DNA of 64,000 nucleotides, taken from the NCBI RefSeq assembly GCF_023243075.1, contig NZ_JALKFZ020000004.1:62001-126000 (forward strand), given 5' to 3'. The notes beneath the pieces are model-generated. The model had not been told where the DNA came from. It was given only the letters and a program-made list of their open reading frames with translations, and made no database searches. Position numbers and translations under genes: made by a program. This DNA is from Frankia sp. AiPa1 (GTDB lineage Bacteria > Actinomycetota > Actinomycetes > Frankiales > Frankiaceae). Positions 45,201-53,628 of the stretch are shown here, piece by piece; positions within the stretch are counted from its first letter, which is position 1, and the number at the start of each line of letters is the position of its first letter.

Positions 45201-45312
45201 CGCCGCCCTGTCGTATCAGGGGGACATTCTTACCTACCGGTATCCGGAAGCGTTGCTGAACGACACGAAGAACCGCGTCTACGACAATGGTTCCGCCGAG
45301 GTGTACCGATGA
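42220..45312 (+). CDS. Large polytopic membrane protein, DUF2206-like; candidate glycan polymerase or glycosyltransferase
   Basis: The protein has 1030 residues: about 165 disordered cytoplasmic Pro/Ser/Glu residues, then many membrane helices (from VGLSGLAAAALVALNPGLGP onward, at least 12), a cytoplasmic Pro/Arg-rich loop near 570-640, and a soluble C-terminal domain of about 110 residues. NRQEIAFLFVGAALLA and MALSHYSTTYFFLGVL resemble DUF2206 and GT-C type membrane proteins. In this operon, between a glycosyltransferase and a flippase, a polymerase or GT-C transferase role using lipid-linked sugars is the best guess. No assay-level family is certain. It overlaps both neighbours by 4 bp. Confidence 0.75.
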   Translation: MRRRGGHNSAEQDTLRIILGPEAAELATRPMVRPDHARPESASREPAAASAPPSAPTSDSTTMLLTVIRPSDDDGDPEPEPASESVDPARTPTAGAGPPSARGSAPRKPAPRKPKGWPEDSLALESPEPVPAVPASPKPASPKLASHGAGSSARGSSTGEPPARRPGEPRRPRWWRNADLLVGLSGLAAAALVALNPGLGPVVFLAGVWFVLGLPTAQLYAKAPWSTADVVERIAYSLVSTLLMLMVGGLIVNTVLPLAGVDRPLDRLPLFVTLLVVNGALALWRRARWRELARTAGATLAWPGRRSVTIIVAAALSVGLAVVGAIRLNNGAGGGVVLFMLFYAAVVLTLLYVWNNRLGPGTVATVIYFIAAAMLLMTSLRGWYVTGHDVQREYAVFELTSGFADWSMARYPDAYNACLSITILPTVLARLTRIFDPYVYKLLFQLLFAYTAVAVYRITRRFLSNLLAITAAIYFLAFPTFFTDMPFLNRQEIAFLFVGAALLAVTNAGISRRRRQVMLAVFSVGMALSHYSTTYFFLGVLACYLSLRAISGPVGRVTRWLGPRIPVRDGLRPRRRPHVADGSPVFAAAARPAPSPELAPSPDEPCEQDTPEPRAGALALPGLLGVLIRRPRFLSRLPVLRRRRGQADRAGRPRGGRPVVGLANVAFLAVVVVIWTGAITGTSGGVAMTLKESIGGLVGSSASESKSSDVSYSLVGSGAVDPAQRLAAYRAVTLAQTGGTNRAQIYFSTQELDRYPTRLVPVQTLPTGPAGRVLDSVGFPTDALNTLLRQGAARMLQLFVLIGLIAALVNSRRRGFRPSREYFLLACGSFAMLVGQVVLPALSVNYGILRAFQQGLFTLGPFLAWGSVAVFLRFGPRFAVRAAAGVALLFFLSLTGFFSQLLGRYPAQLNLNNAGTYYDIYYTHPQEIAAADWLKAVMKQYPASSGGTAAQTDIFSRDRLNTATGLPLEDGLYPTQLRRDLYLLVGTSVVRTGDAALSYQGDILTYRYPEALLNDTKNRVYDNGSAEVYR

Positions 45313-46763
45313 CCGATTCCGTGACCGTACGTTCGACGACCGTGAGCCCGGCGACCCCGAGTTCCACCGGGGCGGTGGCGCCGGCCGCCGGACACAAGCG
45401 GCACGCCGCGCCCGCGTCCGTGAGCTCGAAACTCGTCCAGAACTCGAGCTTTCTCATGCTCACGACGCTGCTGTCCGGCTGCTTCGGCTTCGTGTTCTGG
45501 ATCGTCTGTGCCCGGCTCTACTCGCCGGACGAGATCGGGAAGGCGACCTCGCTGATCGCCGCGACGTCGCTGATCGCATACTGCAGCCAGCTGGGCCTGA
45601 ACACGGCATTCGCGCGCTTCCTGCCGACCAGCGACGAGCCGGAGCGCCTGATCAGCGGCAGCCTGGTGCTGGTGGTGCTGGCCGGTTTGGTGATCTCCGG
45701 CGGGTATGTCCTGCTGCTGCCGCACATCGCGCCGAAGCTTGCTTTCGTCCACGACAACCTCTGGTATGCGGTGGGCTTTGTCGTGCTCACCGCGACCCTG
45801 GCCCTGAATCTGCTTACCGACGCGGCCTTCGTCGCCCAGCGCAGCGCGCATCTCAACCTCATCATCGACGGCGTCGCGCAGAACTGCCTGAAGCTCGCGC
45901 TGCCGTTCCTGCTCGTCAGCGTCGGAGCGTTCGGGCCGTTCGCGTCGACCGGGCTCGGCGCGGCGCTCGCGGCGGCGATCAGTGTGGTGCTGATCCTGCG
46001 CCGGATCCGGCTGCGCCTGCGGCCGCGCGCCGATCTTCCGGTGCTGCGCCAGGCGATGGGCTTCGCCGGGGCGAACTACGTGGCGAGCCTGCTCGACCTG
46101 CTCCCGACGCTGGTGCTGCCCATCCTGATCCTGAACAAGCTCGGCTCCGCCGAGGTCGGCTACTTCTACGTCGCGTTCCAGATGGCGAACCTGCTCTACG
46201 CGGCCGCCTACGCCGTCGCCCCGGTGCTGCTGGTGGAAGGGTCGTCGGCGGACGTCGACATGGCGGCGCTGCGGCGCCACTCGCTGGGCTTCCTCGCGAT
46301 TTTGATCGTCCCCTCGGCGGCGGGCCTCGCGCTGCTGGCGGGGCCCGTGCTGAGCGTCTTCGGCGCAAGCTACCGGGACCAGTCCGCGACCGCACTGGTC
46401 GTGCTCGCCGCGGCGGCCATCACGGTGACGCTCAACAGCTGGGCGTCGGCCCTGCTGCGGATCCAGGGCAAGCTCTGGAGCATCCTCATCTCGAACATCA
46501 TCTTCGCCGGGGGTGCCTGCCTGCTGACCGCGCTGCTCGTGCGCGACGGCATCGTCTGGGTCGCCCTGTCCTGGCTGATCAGCAGCGGCGCCGCCGGTCT
46601 GTACGGGATGTGCGCGGTCTTCCTGACGCCGAGCCGGGCCCCGGACTGGCCAGATGACGAACTGACCCTGCGCCTTGCGGTCCTCCCGCGAGGCGGCACC
46701 GGACCGTCGGCCCTGCCCGCGACCCGCGACGAGCCGGATGGCGAGCAGGACGATCTCGCGTGA
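45309..46763 (+). CDS. Polysaccharide flippase (Wzx/MVF-MATE superfamily)
   Basis: Of 484 residues, about 12-14 helices are evident, starting after SSKLVQNSSFLMLTTLLSGC and continuing FVFWIVCARLYSPDEIGKAT, the classic first-helix region of O-antigen flippases, then LGLNTAFARFLPTSDEPERL. Later segments GFAGANYVASLLDLLPTLVL and LGSAEVGYFYVAFQMANLLY fit the second half. It should move the lipid-linked repeat unit across the membrane. The C terminus is acidic and cytoplasmic. It overlaps the polymerase-like gene by 4 bp. Confidence 0.9.
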   Translation: MTDSVTVRSTTVSPATPSSTGAVAPAAGHKRHAAPASVSSKLVQNSSFLMLTTLLSGCFGFVFWIVCARLYSPDEIGKATSLIAATSLIAYCSQLGLNTAFARFLPTSDEPERLISGSLVLVVLAGLVISGGYVLLLPHIAPKLAFVHDNLWYAVGFVVLTATLALNLLTDAAFVAQRSAHLNLIIDGVAQNCLKLALPFLLVSVGAFGPFASTGLGAALAAAISVVLILRRIRLRLRPRADLPVLRQAMGFAGANYVASLLDLLPTLVLPILILNKLGSAEVGYFYVAFQMANLLYAAAYAVAPVLLVEGSSADVDMAALRRHSLGFLAILIVPSAAGLALLAGPVLSVFGASYRDQSATALVVLAAAAITVTLNSWASALLRIQGKLWSILISNIIFAGGACLLTALLVRDGIVWVALSWLISSGAAGLYGMCAVFLTPSRAPDWPDDELTLRLAVLPRGGTGPSALPATRDEPDGEQDDLA

Positions 46764-46791
46764 GCGGGCAGACGAAGGAGATGCGACGCGC

Positions 46792-48021
46792 ATGATCGAC
46801 CAAGCGGTCCTCGCTGGCCCGGTCCTCGCCCCCGCCGGGCGCGGCGGGCGTCCGGTCATCGCCGTGGCGACTCCGCACTACCGGCCGATCGTCGGCGGTC
46901 TCGAGCGGTACGCCGAGCGTGTGGTGCAGGCGATCCGCGAGAGCGACGACCTCGACGCCCTCGTCATCACCTCCAACCCGGACGGGCCACGCACGTCCGT
47001 CGACATCGCGTTCGGCTACCAGGTGGTCCGGCTGCCCACCTTCGCGACGTTGTCCCGCACGCCGATCAGCCCGTTCTGGACCGAGCAGATCCGGCGGATC
47101 TACCTGCGGCACGGGGTGGCGCTCGTCCACGCGCACTCGCCGGTGGCGGGGCTCCCGGACCAGGCCGTCCTCGCGGCCGGTCGGCGTCCGGTGGTCGTCA
47201 CCTACCACAGCGGTTCGATGGTGAAGGGGGACCACGTCCTCGATCCGGCGCTGCGTGGCTACGAGAAGGTGATCCTGCCGCGACTGTTCGCCCGGGCCGA
47301 CACCCTGGTGGCGGTCTCGTCGACCTCGCTCGCCGCTGCGTGCGCCGGGGCCCGCACGATCCCTCCTGGTGTGGACACGCGGAGCTTCGTCCCCGCCGCC
47401 GAGCCGCGGTACGACGTGCGCTCGGTCCTGTACGTAGGTTCGGTGGACGACTCGACCCGTTGGAAGGGACTCGACACCCTCATCGAGGCGCTGGCCCTGG
47501 TCCGCTGGGCCGGCGTCGACGCCCATCTCGACGTCGTCGGCCCAGGCGGGGCGACGGACACCTACCGGCGCATCGCCGCCGGAGTCGGGGCGGCGGACGC
47601 CGTCCGATTCCACGGCCCGCTGCACGGTGACGAGCTGCTGCGGACCTATCAGGATGCGGGGGTCGTCGTGCTGGCGTCTCGGTCCGAGGCCGAGTCCTTC
47701 GGCATGGTCCTCGCCGAGGCGATGGCCTGCGCACGGCCGGTCATCGGCAGTCGCGCGGGCGGCATACCGTCGGTGTTCGACGATGGAGAACAGGGATTCC
47801 TCGTGCCGCCCGGTGATGCCCGGGCGCTGTCCGAGGCAATCGTGCGTGTGCTCGGCGACCCCGAGCTTGCCGCCCGGCTCGGCTCAAGCGGCCGGCGTCG
47901 GGTCGAACAACACCTGACCTGGGACCGGGTGATTGCCGCCTACCTCGACATCTACCGGGAACTGCTGGCTGCCGGACCTCGGCCGCGTCGTCGGATCAGC
48001 TCCCTGGGTGGTGCCCGGTGA
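46792..48021 (+). CDS. Family 4 glycosyltransferase
   Basis: IAVATPHYRPIVGGLERYAE near the N terminus, ADTLVAVSSTSLAAACAG, SVLYVGSVDDSTRWKGLDTL and the site VLASRSEAESFGMVLAEAMA define a GT4 enzyme of 409 residues. GAAGGAG lies about 11 nt upstream of the chosen ATG at 46792; the frame is open further upstream within the flippase gene. It follows the flippase after 28 bp and overlaps the next glycosyltransferase by 4 bp. Donor and acceptor cannot be inferred. Confidence 0.92.
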   Translation: MIDQAVLAGPVLAPAGRGGRPVIAVATPHYRPIVGGLERYAERVVQAIRESDDLDALVITSNPDGPRTSVDIAFGYQVVRLPTFATLSRTPISPFWTEQIRRIYLRHGVALVHAHSPVAGLPDQAVLAAGRRPVVVTYHSGSMVKGDHVLDPALRGYEKVILPRLFARADTLVAVSSTSLAAACAGARTIPPGVDTRSFVPAAEPRYDVRSVLYVGSVDDSTRWKGLDTLIEALALVRWAGVDAHLDVVGPGGATDTYRRIAAGVGAADAVRFHGPLHGDELLRTYQDAGVVVLASRSEAESFGMVLAEAMACARPVIGSRAGGIPSVFDDGEQGFLVPPGDARALSEAIVRVLGDPELAARLGSSGRRRVEQHLTWDRVIAAYLDIYRELLAAGPRPRRRISSLGGAR

Positions 48022-49142
48022 ACGCGTTCTCACGGGCCTCGATCCCGCAGAGCCAGCCGCCGGCCAGCTCGCCCTCGGGCGTGGCAGCGCCGACCGAGCG
48101 GACCGACACGGCGCCCCCGGTCGCCGCAGCAGCCTCGGTGTCAGTGGCAGCCTCGGTGTCAGTGGCAGCCTCGGTGTCAGTGGTCATCCCGACCGTCGGG
48201 CGGCCCTCGCTGCGCGCCGCCGTCGCCAGTGCGCTCGCGCAGGACCCGGCGCCGCTGGAGGTGGTCGTGGTCATGGACCTCCCGCGGCCCACCGATGGCG
48301 TGGCTGCTGATGGCGTGGCTGCCGATGATCCGCGGGTCCAGGTGCTCTGGACCGGAGGCCTGGCGGGACCTTCGGGTGCGCGCATGGCCGGTGTCGGGCA
48401 GGCGCGTGGGGAGATCGTCGCGTTCCTGGACGACGACGACGAGTGGCTGCCCGGGAACCTCGCGGCGCGGCTGGCGGTGTACCGGGAGGCGGCGATCCGG
48501 GTGCGTCATCCGGTGATCGCCTGCCGGGCCGAGGTGGTGGGCCCGGACGACGAGCCGCACGGGGTGCATCCACGCGAGGGGTACGGCGGCGAACAGCCGT
48601 TGGCCGAGTACCTGTTCCGCCGGCGTGGGCTGCGCGGGCTGGGGTTCGTCCTCGGCGCGTCGACCCTGCTCTGCGGTCGGGACCTGCTCGCCGAGGTGCC
48701 GTTCGACGTCGATCTCGCCCTGCACGAGGACTGGGACTGGCTGTTGCGGGCGACCGGCCGGCCGGACTGTCGGCTGACGATGGTGGCCGACCCGGGCGTG
48801 CGCTACCGGCTGAGCCCGGCGCACGGGTCGGCGTCGCGCCCCCACGGTGGATGGTGGCGTGGCGTGCGGCTGGCCGACGACCGGTGGGGCCTGACCGGGC
48901 AGGCCCGCGGTGACTATCTGCTCGGTATCCCCGCCGGGATGGCCATCGAGTGCGGAGACCGGCGTGCGGCCCTGCGCATCGCGCGGATGGCGCTGACCGG
49001 ACCCCGCGCCCGCCAGGCCCGCCCGGGTTGGGTGGCCTGGGGCGCCTTCGCGGTACAGATGCTGGCGCCCGGGCCGCTGATCGCCATGGTCGGCCGGCTG
49101 CTGGGACGAGGCCCAGCACTGCTGCGCGCACGCCGCCGTTGA
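48018..49142 (+). CDS. Family 2 glycosyltransferase with triplicated N-terminal segment
   Basis: The GT-A core is visible as SVVIPTVGRPSLRAAVASAL, then VVVVMDLPRP, GPSGARMAGVGQARGEIVAF and the metal site LDDDDEWLPGN. An acidic HEDWDWLLRA later on is the probable catalytic base region. The first beta strand is preceded by two further copies of its own sequence (SVSVAA repeated) produced by three exact 18-bp DNA repeats (48129-48182), and GVAAD is doubled a little downstream. It ends the coupled chain. Length 374. Confidence 0.88.
   Translation: MNAFSRASIPQSQPPASSPSGVAAPTERTDTAPPVAAAASVSVAASVSVAASVSVVIPTVGRPSLRAAVASALAQDPAPLEVVVVMDLPRPTDGVAADGVAADDPRVQVLWTGGLAGPSGARMAGVGQARGEIVAFLDDDDEWLPGNLAARLAVYREAAIRVRHPVIACRAEVVGPDDEPHGVHPREGYGGEQPLAEYLFRRRGLRGLGFVLGASTLLCGRDLLAEVPFDVDLALHEDWDWLLRATGRPDCRLTMVADPGVRYRLSPAHGSASRPHGGWWRGVRLADDRWGLTGQARGDYLLGIPAGMAIECGDRRAALRIARMALTGPRARQARPGWVAWGAFAVQMLAPGPLIAMVGRLLGRGPALLRARRR
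48129..48182 (+). repeat. 18-bp repeat, three exact copies, in coding sequence
   Basis: GCAGCCTCGGTGTCAGTG occurs at 48129, 48147 and 48165 and encodes AASVSV three times at the N terminus of the glycosyltransferase. Confidence 0.95.
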
Positions 49143-49613
49143 GCCGCGTCACGTTGAGCCGTGCCGCCCTTGATCCGTGCCATCCCTTGGTCCGTGCGCG
49201 ACGCGGGTAGATGTCGGGTAGATGTCGGGTGGGTGTCGGGTCGATGGATGCTCGCGGCGCACGGGCGCGGGACGGATCACGAAGGGTGACTGAATCTTCG
49301 GCGTCGCCGCTTGGTTCGTTCAGTGGTACGCACCACCGTATTCACGGACGCTCTGAAACATCTAGATCAGTGTGGTACCTTGCCAATAGTTCGACCGCTT
49401 TCCGGTGCCGTGGGCGTGGAGATCAGGTCGACACTGTTCGGGGGTGAACACGATCTTTTCTGTTGCATGTCGTGATGTCACCTATCGCCGCTCCCGTGAA
49501 TCCGGTGGGCGATCCTGCGGTGCCGTGTCGTCGCGCCGCCCGCCTGATCCTCTCAGTGCACGCATCCGCGGTGCGGATGCATCGTCCGAATTCCTCCTGA
49601 ACCTGGTTGTGGG
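49143..49613. promoter_or_regulatory. Intergenic region upstream of the 2-oxoacid dehydrogenase operon
   Basis: About 470 bp with no gene. Degenerate TTGAGCCG/TTGATCCG/TTGGTCCG units (49155-49200) are followed by an 11-bp repeat TAGATGTCGGG (49208-49240, two exact copies and one variant). The stretch 49330-49400 is clearly AT-richer and is the likely promoter region of the operon. Confidence 0.55.
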
Positions 49614-50747
49614 ATGACGATCGACGCTCTGCCTGGTGAGACCTCGGATTCTCACGTATTCCTTCCCTCTCCGTCACCGGTGCGATTTCTCGATGATGCG
49701 GGTGGGGAGGTCGACGAACACGGTTCCCGCCGGCCGCCCGCAATGGAACGCCTGAAAGAGGCATATCGGGCGATGGTGCTGGCCCGGCGCTTTGACGCGC
49801 AGGCGATGGCGCTGGCGAAACAGGGCCGGATCGCGGCCTACCCGTCCTCGCTGGGCCAGGAAGCCTGCCAGATCAGCGTGGCATTCGCGCTGCGGCCCAC
49901 CGACTGGCTTTTCCCCACCTATCGGGACGGCAATGCCCTGCTGACCCGGGGGATCGACCCGCTTGACGTGCTTGTCCCCGTCCGCGGCTACCAGCACTGC
50001 GGCTATGACCCGTACGTCCACCGGTGCGCGCCGATGGCGACTCCGCTGGCGACCCAGGCACTGCACGGGGCGGGTCTGGCCACGGCGGCACGCTGCCGGG
50101 GCGAGGACACCGTGGCGCTCGTGCTTCTCGGTGACGGCGCCACCAGCGAGGGAGACTTCCATGAGGCGCTCACCTTCGCCGGGGTCTTCCGTGCCCCGGT
50201 GGTGTTCGTCATCCAGAACAACCAGTTCGCGATCAGCGTGCCCCGGGCCCGGCAGAGCGCGGCACCCACGCTCGCGCACAAGGGCATCGGCTACGGCATC
50301 GCCGCGGAGCAGGCCGACGGCAACGATGTGCTCGCGGTGCTCGCGGTGCTCGACGAGGCGGTGGCGCAGGCCCGAGAGGGCGGCGGGCCGCGGCTCGTCG
50401 AGCTGCACACCTACCGGATGGGCCCGCACACCAGCACCGATGACCCCGGTCGCTACCGGGAGGCGGCGCTGACCGAAAGCTGGCGTCGCCGGGACCCGAT
50501 CGACCGGCTCGCGGCCTACCTGCGCCGCCACGGCGGCCTGGACGACGCCGCGCAGGCCGGGCTCGACCTCGACGCTGACGCGCTCGCCGCGACCGTGCGT
50601 GCCGGGGTGGCGACACCGCCGGTCGTCGCCCCGACCGAGGTGATCGACCACGTCTATGCGGCGCCGCCGCGCTCCCTCGCCGAGCAGCGGGCCGCCCTCG
50701 TCGCCGAGCTAGCGGCGAGCGACGTCGCGGAAAGGGGAACACGGTGA
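49614..50747 (+). CDS. 2-oxoacid dehydrogenase E1 component, alpha subunit
   Basis: This thiamine-diphosphate enzyme subunit has 377 residues. The ThDP/Mg motif is GDGATSEGDFHEALTFAGV, followed by VVFVIQNNQFAIS. FPTYRDGNALLTRGI and the phosphorylation-loop-like YRMGPHTSTDDPGRYR are typical of pyruvate or branched-chain 2-oxoacid E1 alpha. With E1 beta it decarboxylates the 2-oxoacid and acylates the lipoyl group of E2. Substrate (pyruvate or branched-chain) cannot be decided. The start codon overlaps a weak GTGGG; upstream is a promoter-like AT-rich patch. The stop overlaps the E1 beta start by 4 bp. Confidence 0.93.
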   Translation: MTIDALPGETSDSHVFLPSPSPVRFLDDAGGEVDEHGSRRPPAMERLKEAYRAMVLARRFDAQAMALAKQGRIAAYPSSLGQEACQISVAFALRPTDWLFPTYRDGNALLTRGIDPLDVLVPVRGYQHCGYDPYVHRCAPMATPLATQALHGAGLATAARCRGEDTVALVLLGDGATSEGDFHEALTFAGVFRAPVVFVIQNNQFAISVPRARQSAAPTLAHKGIGYGIAAEQADGNDVLAVLAVLDEAVAQAREGGGPRLVELHTYRMGPHTSTDDPGRYREAALTESWRRRDPIDRLAAYLRRHGGLDDAAQAGLDLDADALAATVRAGVATPPVVAPTEVIDHVYAAPPRSLAEQRAALVAELAASDVAERGTR

Positions 50748-51931
50748 CCAGGACCCAGCCGCTGACGACGACCCAGCCGGTGACCATGGCCCAGGCGCTC
50801 AACCGCGCCCTGCGGGATGCGATGGCCGCCGACGAACGAGTCCTGATGTTCGGCGAGGACGTGGGTGCGCTCGGCGGCGTGTTCCGGATCACCGACGGGC
50901 TGGCCGCGCAGTTCGGCCCGCAGCGCTGCTTCGACACCCCGCTCGCCGAGGCGGGGATCGTCGGTTTCGCCGTCGGCATGGCGATGTACGGATTCCGGCC
51001 GGTGATCGAGATGCAGTTCGACGCCTTCGCCTACCCGGCCTTCGAGCAGGTGTTCAGCCATGTCGCGAAGATGGGCAGCCGCACAGCCGGCAGGGTCCGG
51101 CTGCCGATGGTGCTGCGCGTCCCCACCGGCGGCGGGATCGGCGCGGTCGAGCATCACGCGGACTCCGGCGAGGCCTACTACGCCCACACCGCGGGCCTGA
51201 AGGTACTCACCCCGTCGACCCCGGCCGACGCCTACCACCTGCTGCGAGCCGCGATCGAGGATCCCGACCCGGTGGTCGTGCTCGAACCGAAGAAGCTCTA
51301 CTGGGCGCGCGGGCCGCTGGACGCGCCCGCCCAGCCCGCCGGTCTCGGTGGCGCGGTCGTGCGGCGCCCCGGCCGGGACGTCACGGTCGTCACCTACGGG
51401 GTGACGGTGCCGCTCGCGCTCGAGGCCGCGGACCTGGCCCAGGCTCAGGACATCGACCTGGAGGTTGTCGACCTGCGGGCCCTCGTCCCATTCGACGACG
51501 AGACGCTCGTCGCCAGCGTCCGACGGACCGGGCGCTGCGTGGTCGTGCACGAGGCGCAGGGCTTCGCCGGGATGGGCGCGGAGATCGCCGCCCGGCTGCA
51601 GGAACGATGCTTCCACTCGCTGGCAGCTCCCGTCCTGCGGGTGACCGGTCTGGATGTTCCCTACCCGGCGCCGCGCCTGGAGCATCACCACCGCCCGGAC
51701 GTCGCCCGGATCCTGCAGGCGATCGGCCGCCTGCAGTGGGACGACCAGCCGGACGTCCATCACCTCGGCGGTTTTCCGCCGTCCACCCCGGCGCCCTCGT
51801 CGGCGGCCCCGATGCCCGACACCAGGGCTTCCGTGCCCGCGCCGGCTGCGCCGCTGATGGCTCCGACTCCCGAGCCTGCTGCGCGGACGGACCCGCCGGT
51901 GACGGTGGGCGTGTCCGCGGTGGCCCGGTAA
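50744..51931 (+). CDS. 2-oxoacid dehydrogenase E1 component, beta subunit
   Basis: The protein shows TMAQALNRALRDAMAADERV, FGEDVGALGGVFRITDGL, PLAEAGIVGFAVGMAMYGFR and RVPTGGGIGAVEHHADSGEA, the transketolase-like pyrimidine-binding domain, then VTYGVTVPLALEAADLA of the C-terminal domain. The core ends near residue 340; a Pro/Ala-rich tail of about 55 residues follows and is unusual for the subunit. It overlaps E1 alpha by 4 bp. Pairs with it as an alpha2beta2 heterotetramer. Confidence 0.93.
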   Translation: MTRTQPLTTTQPVTMAQALNRALRDAMAADERVLMFGEDVGALGGVFRITDGLAAQFGPQRCFDTPLAEAGIVGFAVGMAMYGFRPVIEMQFDAFAYPAFEQVFSHVAKMGSRTAGRVRLPMVLRVPTGGGIGAVEHHADSGEAYYAHTAGLKVLTPSTPADAYHLLRAAIEDPDPVVVLEPKKLYWARGPLDAPAQPAGLGGAVVRRPGRDVTVVTYGVTVPLALEAADLAQAQDIDLEVVDLRALVPFDDETLVASVRRTGRCVVVHEAQGFAGMGAEIAARLQERCFHSLAAPVLRVTGLDVPYPAPRLEHHHRPDVARILQAIGRLQWDDQPDVHHLGGFPPSTPAPSSAAPMPDTRASVPAPAAPLMAPTPEPAARTDPPVTVGVSAVAR

Positions 51932-51962
51932 CTCCTGGACTCGACGAGAGGGATCGACGGAC

Positions 51963-53504
51963 GTGGACGTGCTGGCCGATACACCCGGCGAGTTCCGGCT
52001 GCCTGATCTTGGCGAGGGGCTGGCTGAGGCCATCGTCGTGCGATGGCTGGTCGGGGTGGGCGAGACGGTGGAGATCGACCAGCCGGTTGTCGAGGTCGAG
52101 TCGGCCAAGGCCGTCGTGGAGATTCCCTGCCCGTTCGCCGGCGTCGTCCGCTCCCGCCACGGCGCGCCGGGCGACACTCTGGCCGTCGGCGCGCCGCTGC
52201 TGGCTATCCAGCTCGCCGAGCCGGACGGTGTGGGCGACGGCGGTACGGGGATCGCGCAGCGCGCGCTGGTTGGCTTCGGACCGGCGGTGGACGATGCTCC
52301 TGCGCCCGTCCATCCCGTAGCGACGATCCCCACGCAGCCGCAGCCGCAGCCGCACACACGACCCTTGACCGCAGACTCGGGCCCGACGCGAGAGGCACCT
52401 CGGGTCATTTCGCCGATCGTGCGACGCATGGCCCAGCAGGCACGGCTGGATCTTCGGGCCGTACCGGCAACCGGTGCGGACGGAGTGCTGCGCCGTGCCG
52501 ACGTCGAGCGGGCCCTCGGCGCGGCTGCGCCGCGGCCAGATGAACCGACGCCCGCCCACGGCGCGGTCGCCGCTCACAATGCTGTCGCCGCCCACAATGC
52601 TGTCGCCGCCCACAATGCTGTCGCCGGCCACAATGCGATTCCTGCGCCCGACGCGGTTCCCCCGAACGGTACGGCGGCTGGCAACGGCGCGGCGTCCGCC
52701 CACGGCGTGATTCGCGGGCAGCCTCTCGGCCCCGGTGGCCATCTGACCTGGAACCCGTCGCTCGGCGGCTCGTCGAACGGGTTACCCGGTGGTTCGAGCG
52801 GCAGCTCGGACAGTGTCACCCGGATTCCGCTGACAGGGCGCCGCCGCCTGATCGCCGAGCGGATGGTGCGCAGCCGCCAGGAGATCCCTGAGGCGACGAC
52901 CTGGCGGGACGTGGACATGACCCCGCTGCTCGCGGCCCGCGAGGAGATCAATGGGAGCCGGCCGGAGCGTCCGGTGCGCCTGCTGGGGCTGCTGGCCCGG
53001 TTCGCCATGGTAGGACTGCGCGAGTATCCCGAGCTGAACGCGACGGTCGACACCGACCGCAGCGAGATCCTTCGGTACGCGCACGTGCACGTCGGATTCG
53101 CGATGGCGGCGCCGGACGGTCTTCTCGTGCCGGTCATCCGGGACGCCGACGCGCTGAGCGCCTCCGCTCTCTCGCAGCGCCTGACCGACCTGATGGACGG
53201 AGCACGGCGACGCGCCCTCACGCCGACCGATCTGACCGGCGGCACCTTCACCATCAACAACCACGGTGCGCTCGGCACGGACGGGGCCAGCCCGATCATC
53301 AACTTCCCCGAGGCCGCCCAGCTTGCGATCGGTCGGGTCGCCGAACGGCCGTGGGTGGTCGACGGCCAGGTGTGTGTCCGCCGGGTCGCTCAGCTCACGC
53401 TGACCTTCGACCACCGGGTCTGCGACGGCGCGCCCGTCGCCGGTTTCCTGGGCCTCCTCGCCCGGTGCATCGAACGCCCTCTCGAGGCCCTTGCCGACCT
53501 CTGA
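51963..53504 (+). CDS. 2-oxoacid dehydrogenase E2 (dihydrolipoamide acyltransferase)
   Basis: Domains in order are: one lipoyl domain (about 10-85; lipoylated Lys49 in VESAKAVVEIP), a linker, a peripheral subunit-binding domain (VISPIVRRMAQQARLDL), a long flexible linker, and the catalytic domain ending with HRVCDG (His484, Asp488). SAK replaces the more usual TDK at the lipoyl turn. The second linker contains four 18-bp DNA repeats giving AVAAHN units (52572-52643). E2 passes the acyl group to CoA. No E3 (lipoamide dehydrogenase) gene is near. It is 31 bp downstream of E1 beta. Confidence 0.93.
   Translation: MDVLADTPGEFRLPDLGEGLAEAIVVRWLVGVGETVEIDQPVVEVESAKAVVEIPCPFAGVVRSRHGAPGDTLAVGAPLLAIQLAEPDGVGDGGTGIAQRALVGFGPAVDDAPAPVHPVATIPTQPQPQPHTRPLTADSGPTREAPRVISPIVRRMAQQARLDLRAVPATGADGVLRRADVERALGAAAPRPDEPTPAHGAVAAHNAVAAHNAVAAHNAVAGHNAIPAPDAVPPNGTAAGNGAASAHGVIRGQPLGPGGHLTWNPSLGGSSNGLPGGSSGSSDSVTRIPLTGRRRLIAERMVRSRQEIPEATTWRDVDMTPLLAAREEINGSRPERPVRLLGLLARFAMVGLREYPELNATVDTDRSEILRYAHVHVGFAMAAPDGLLVPVIRDADALSASALSQRLTDLMDGARRRALTPTDLTGGTFTINNHGALGTDGASPIINFPEAAQLAIGRVAERPWVVDGQVCVRRVAQLTLTFDHRVCDGAPVAGFLGLLARCIERPLEALADL
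52572..52643 (+). repeat. 18-bp repeat, four copies, in the E2 linker
   Basis: GCCCACAATGCTGTCGCC-type units begin at 52572, 52590, 52608 and 52626; the middle two are identical. They encode Ala-His-Asn-Ala-Val-Ala repeats, a linker where length change is tolerated. Confidence 0.9.
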
Positions 53505-53616
53505 GACCGTGGCCCACGCGGCTGTCTCGGCCGCAGCTAGGCATCCTGACCGGCCGCTTCCATCGGGTACCCGAAAGGAGCCACCCATCGCTGCCGCGTA
53601 GCCGACGCCGGTGGCC

Positions 53617-53622
53617 TATGGT
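53617..53622 (+). promoter_or_regulatory. Candidate -10 box of a leaderless LOG gene mRNA
   Basis: TATGGT precedes the GTG at 53629 by 6 nt. Confidence 0.4.
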
Positions 53623-53628
53623 GCCGGG

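Noticed and set aside
45287-46657. A 456-codon second forward frame overlapping the flippase gene
   Set aside because: It is Arg/Ala-rich with no membrane helices, whereas the other frame gives a clear flippase.
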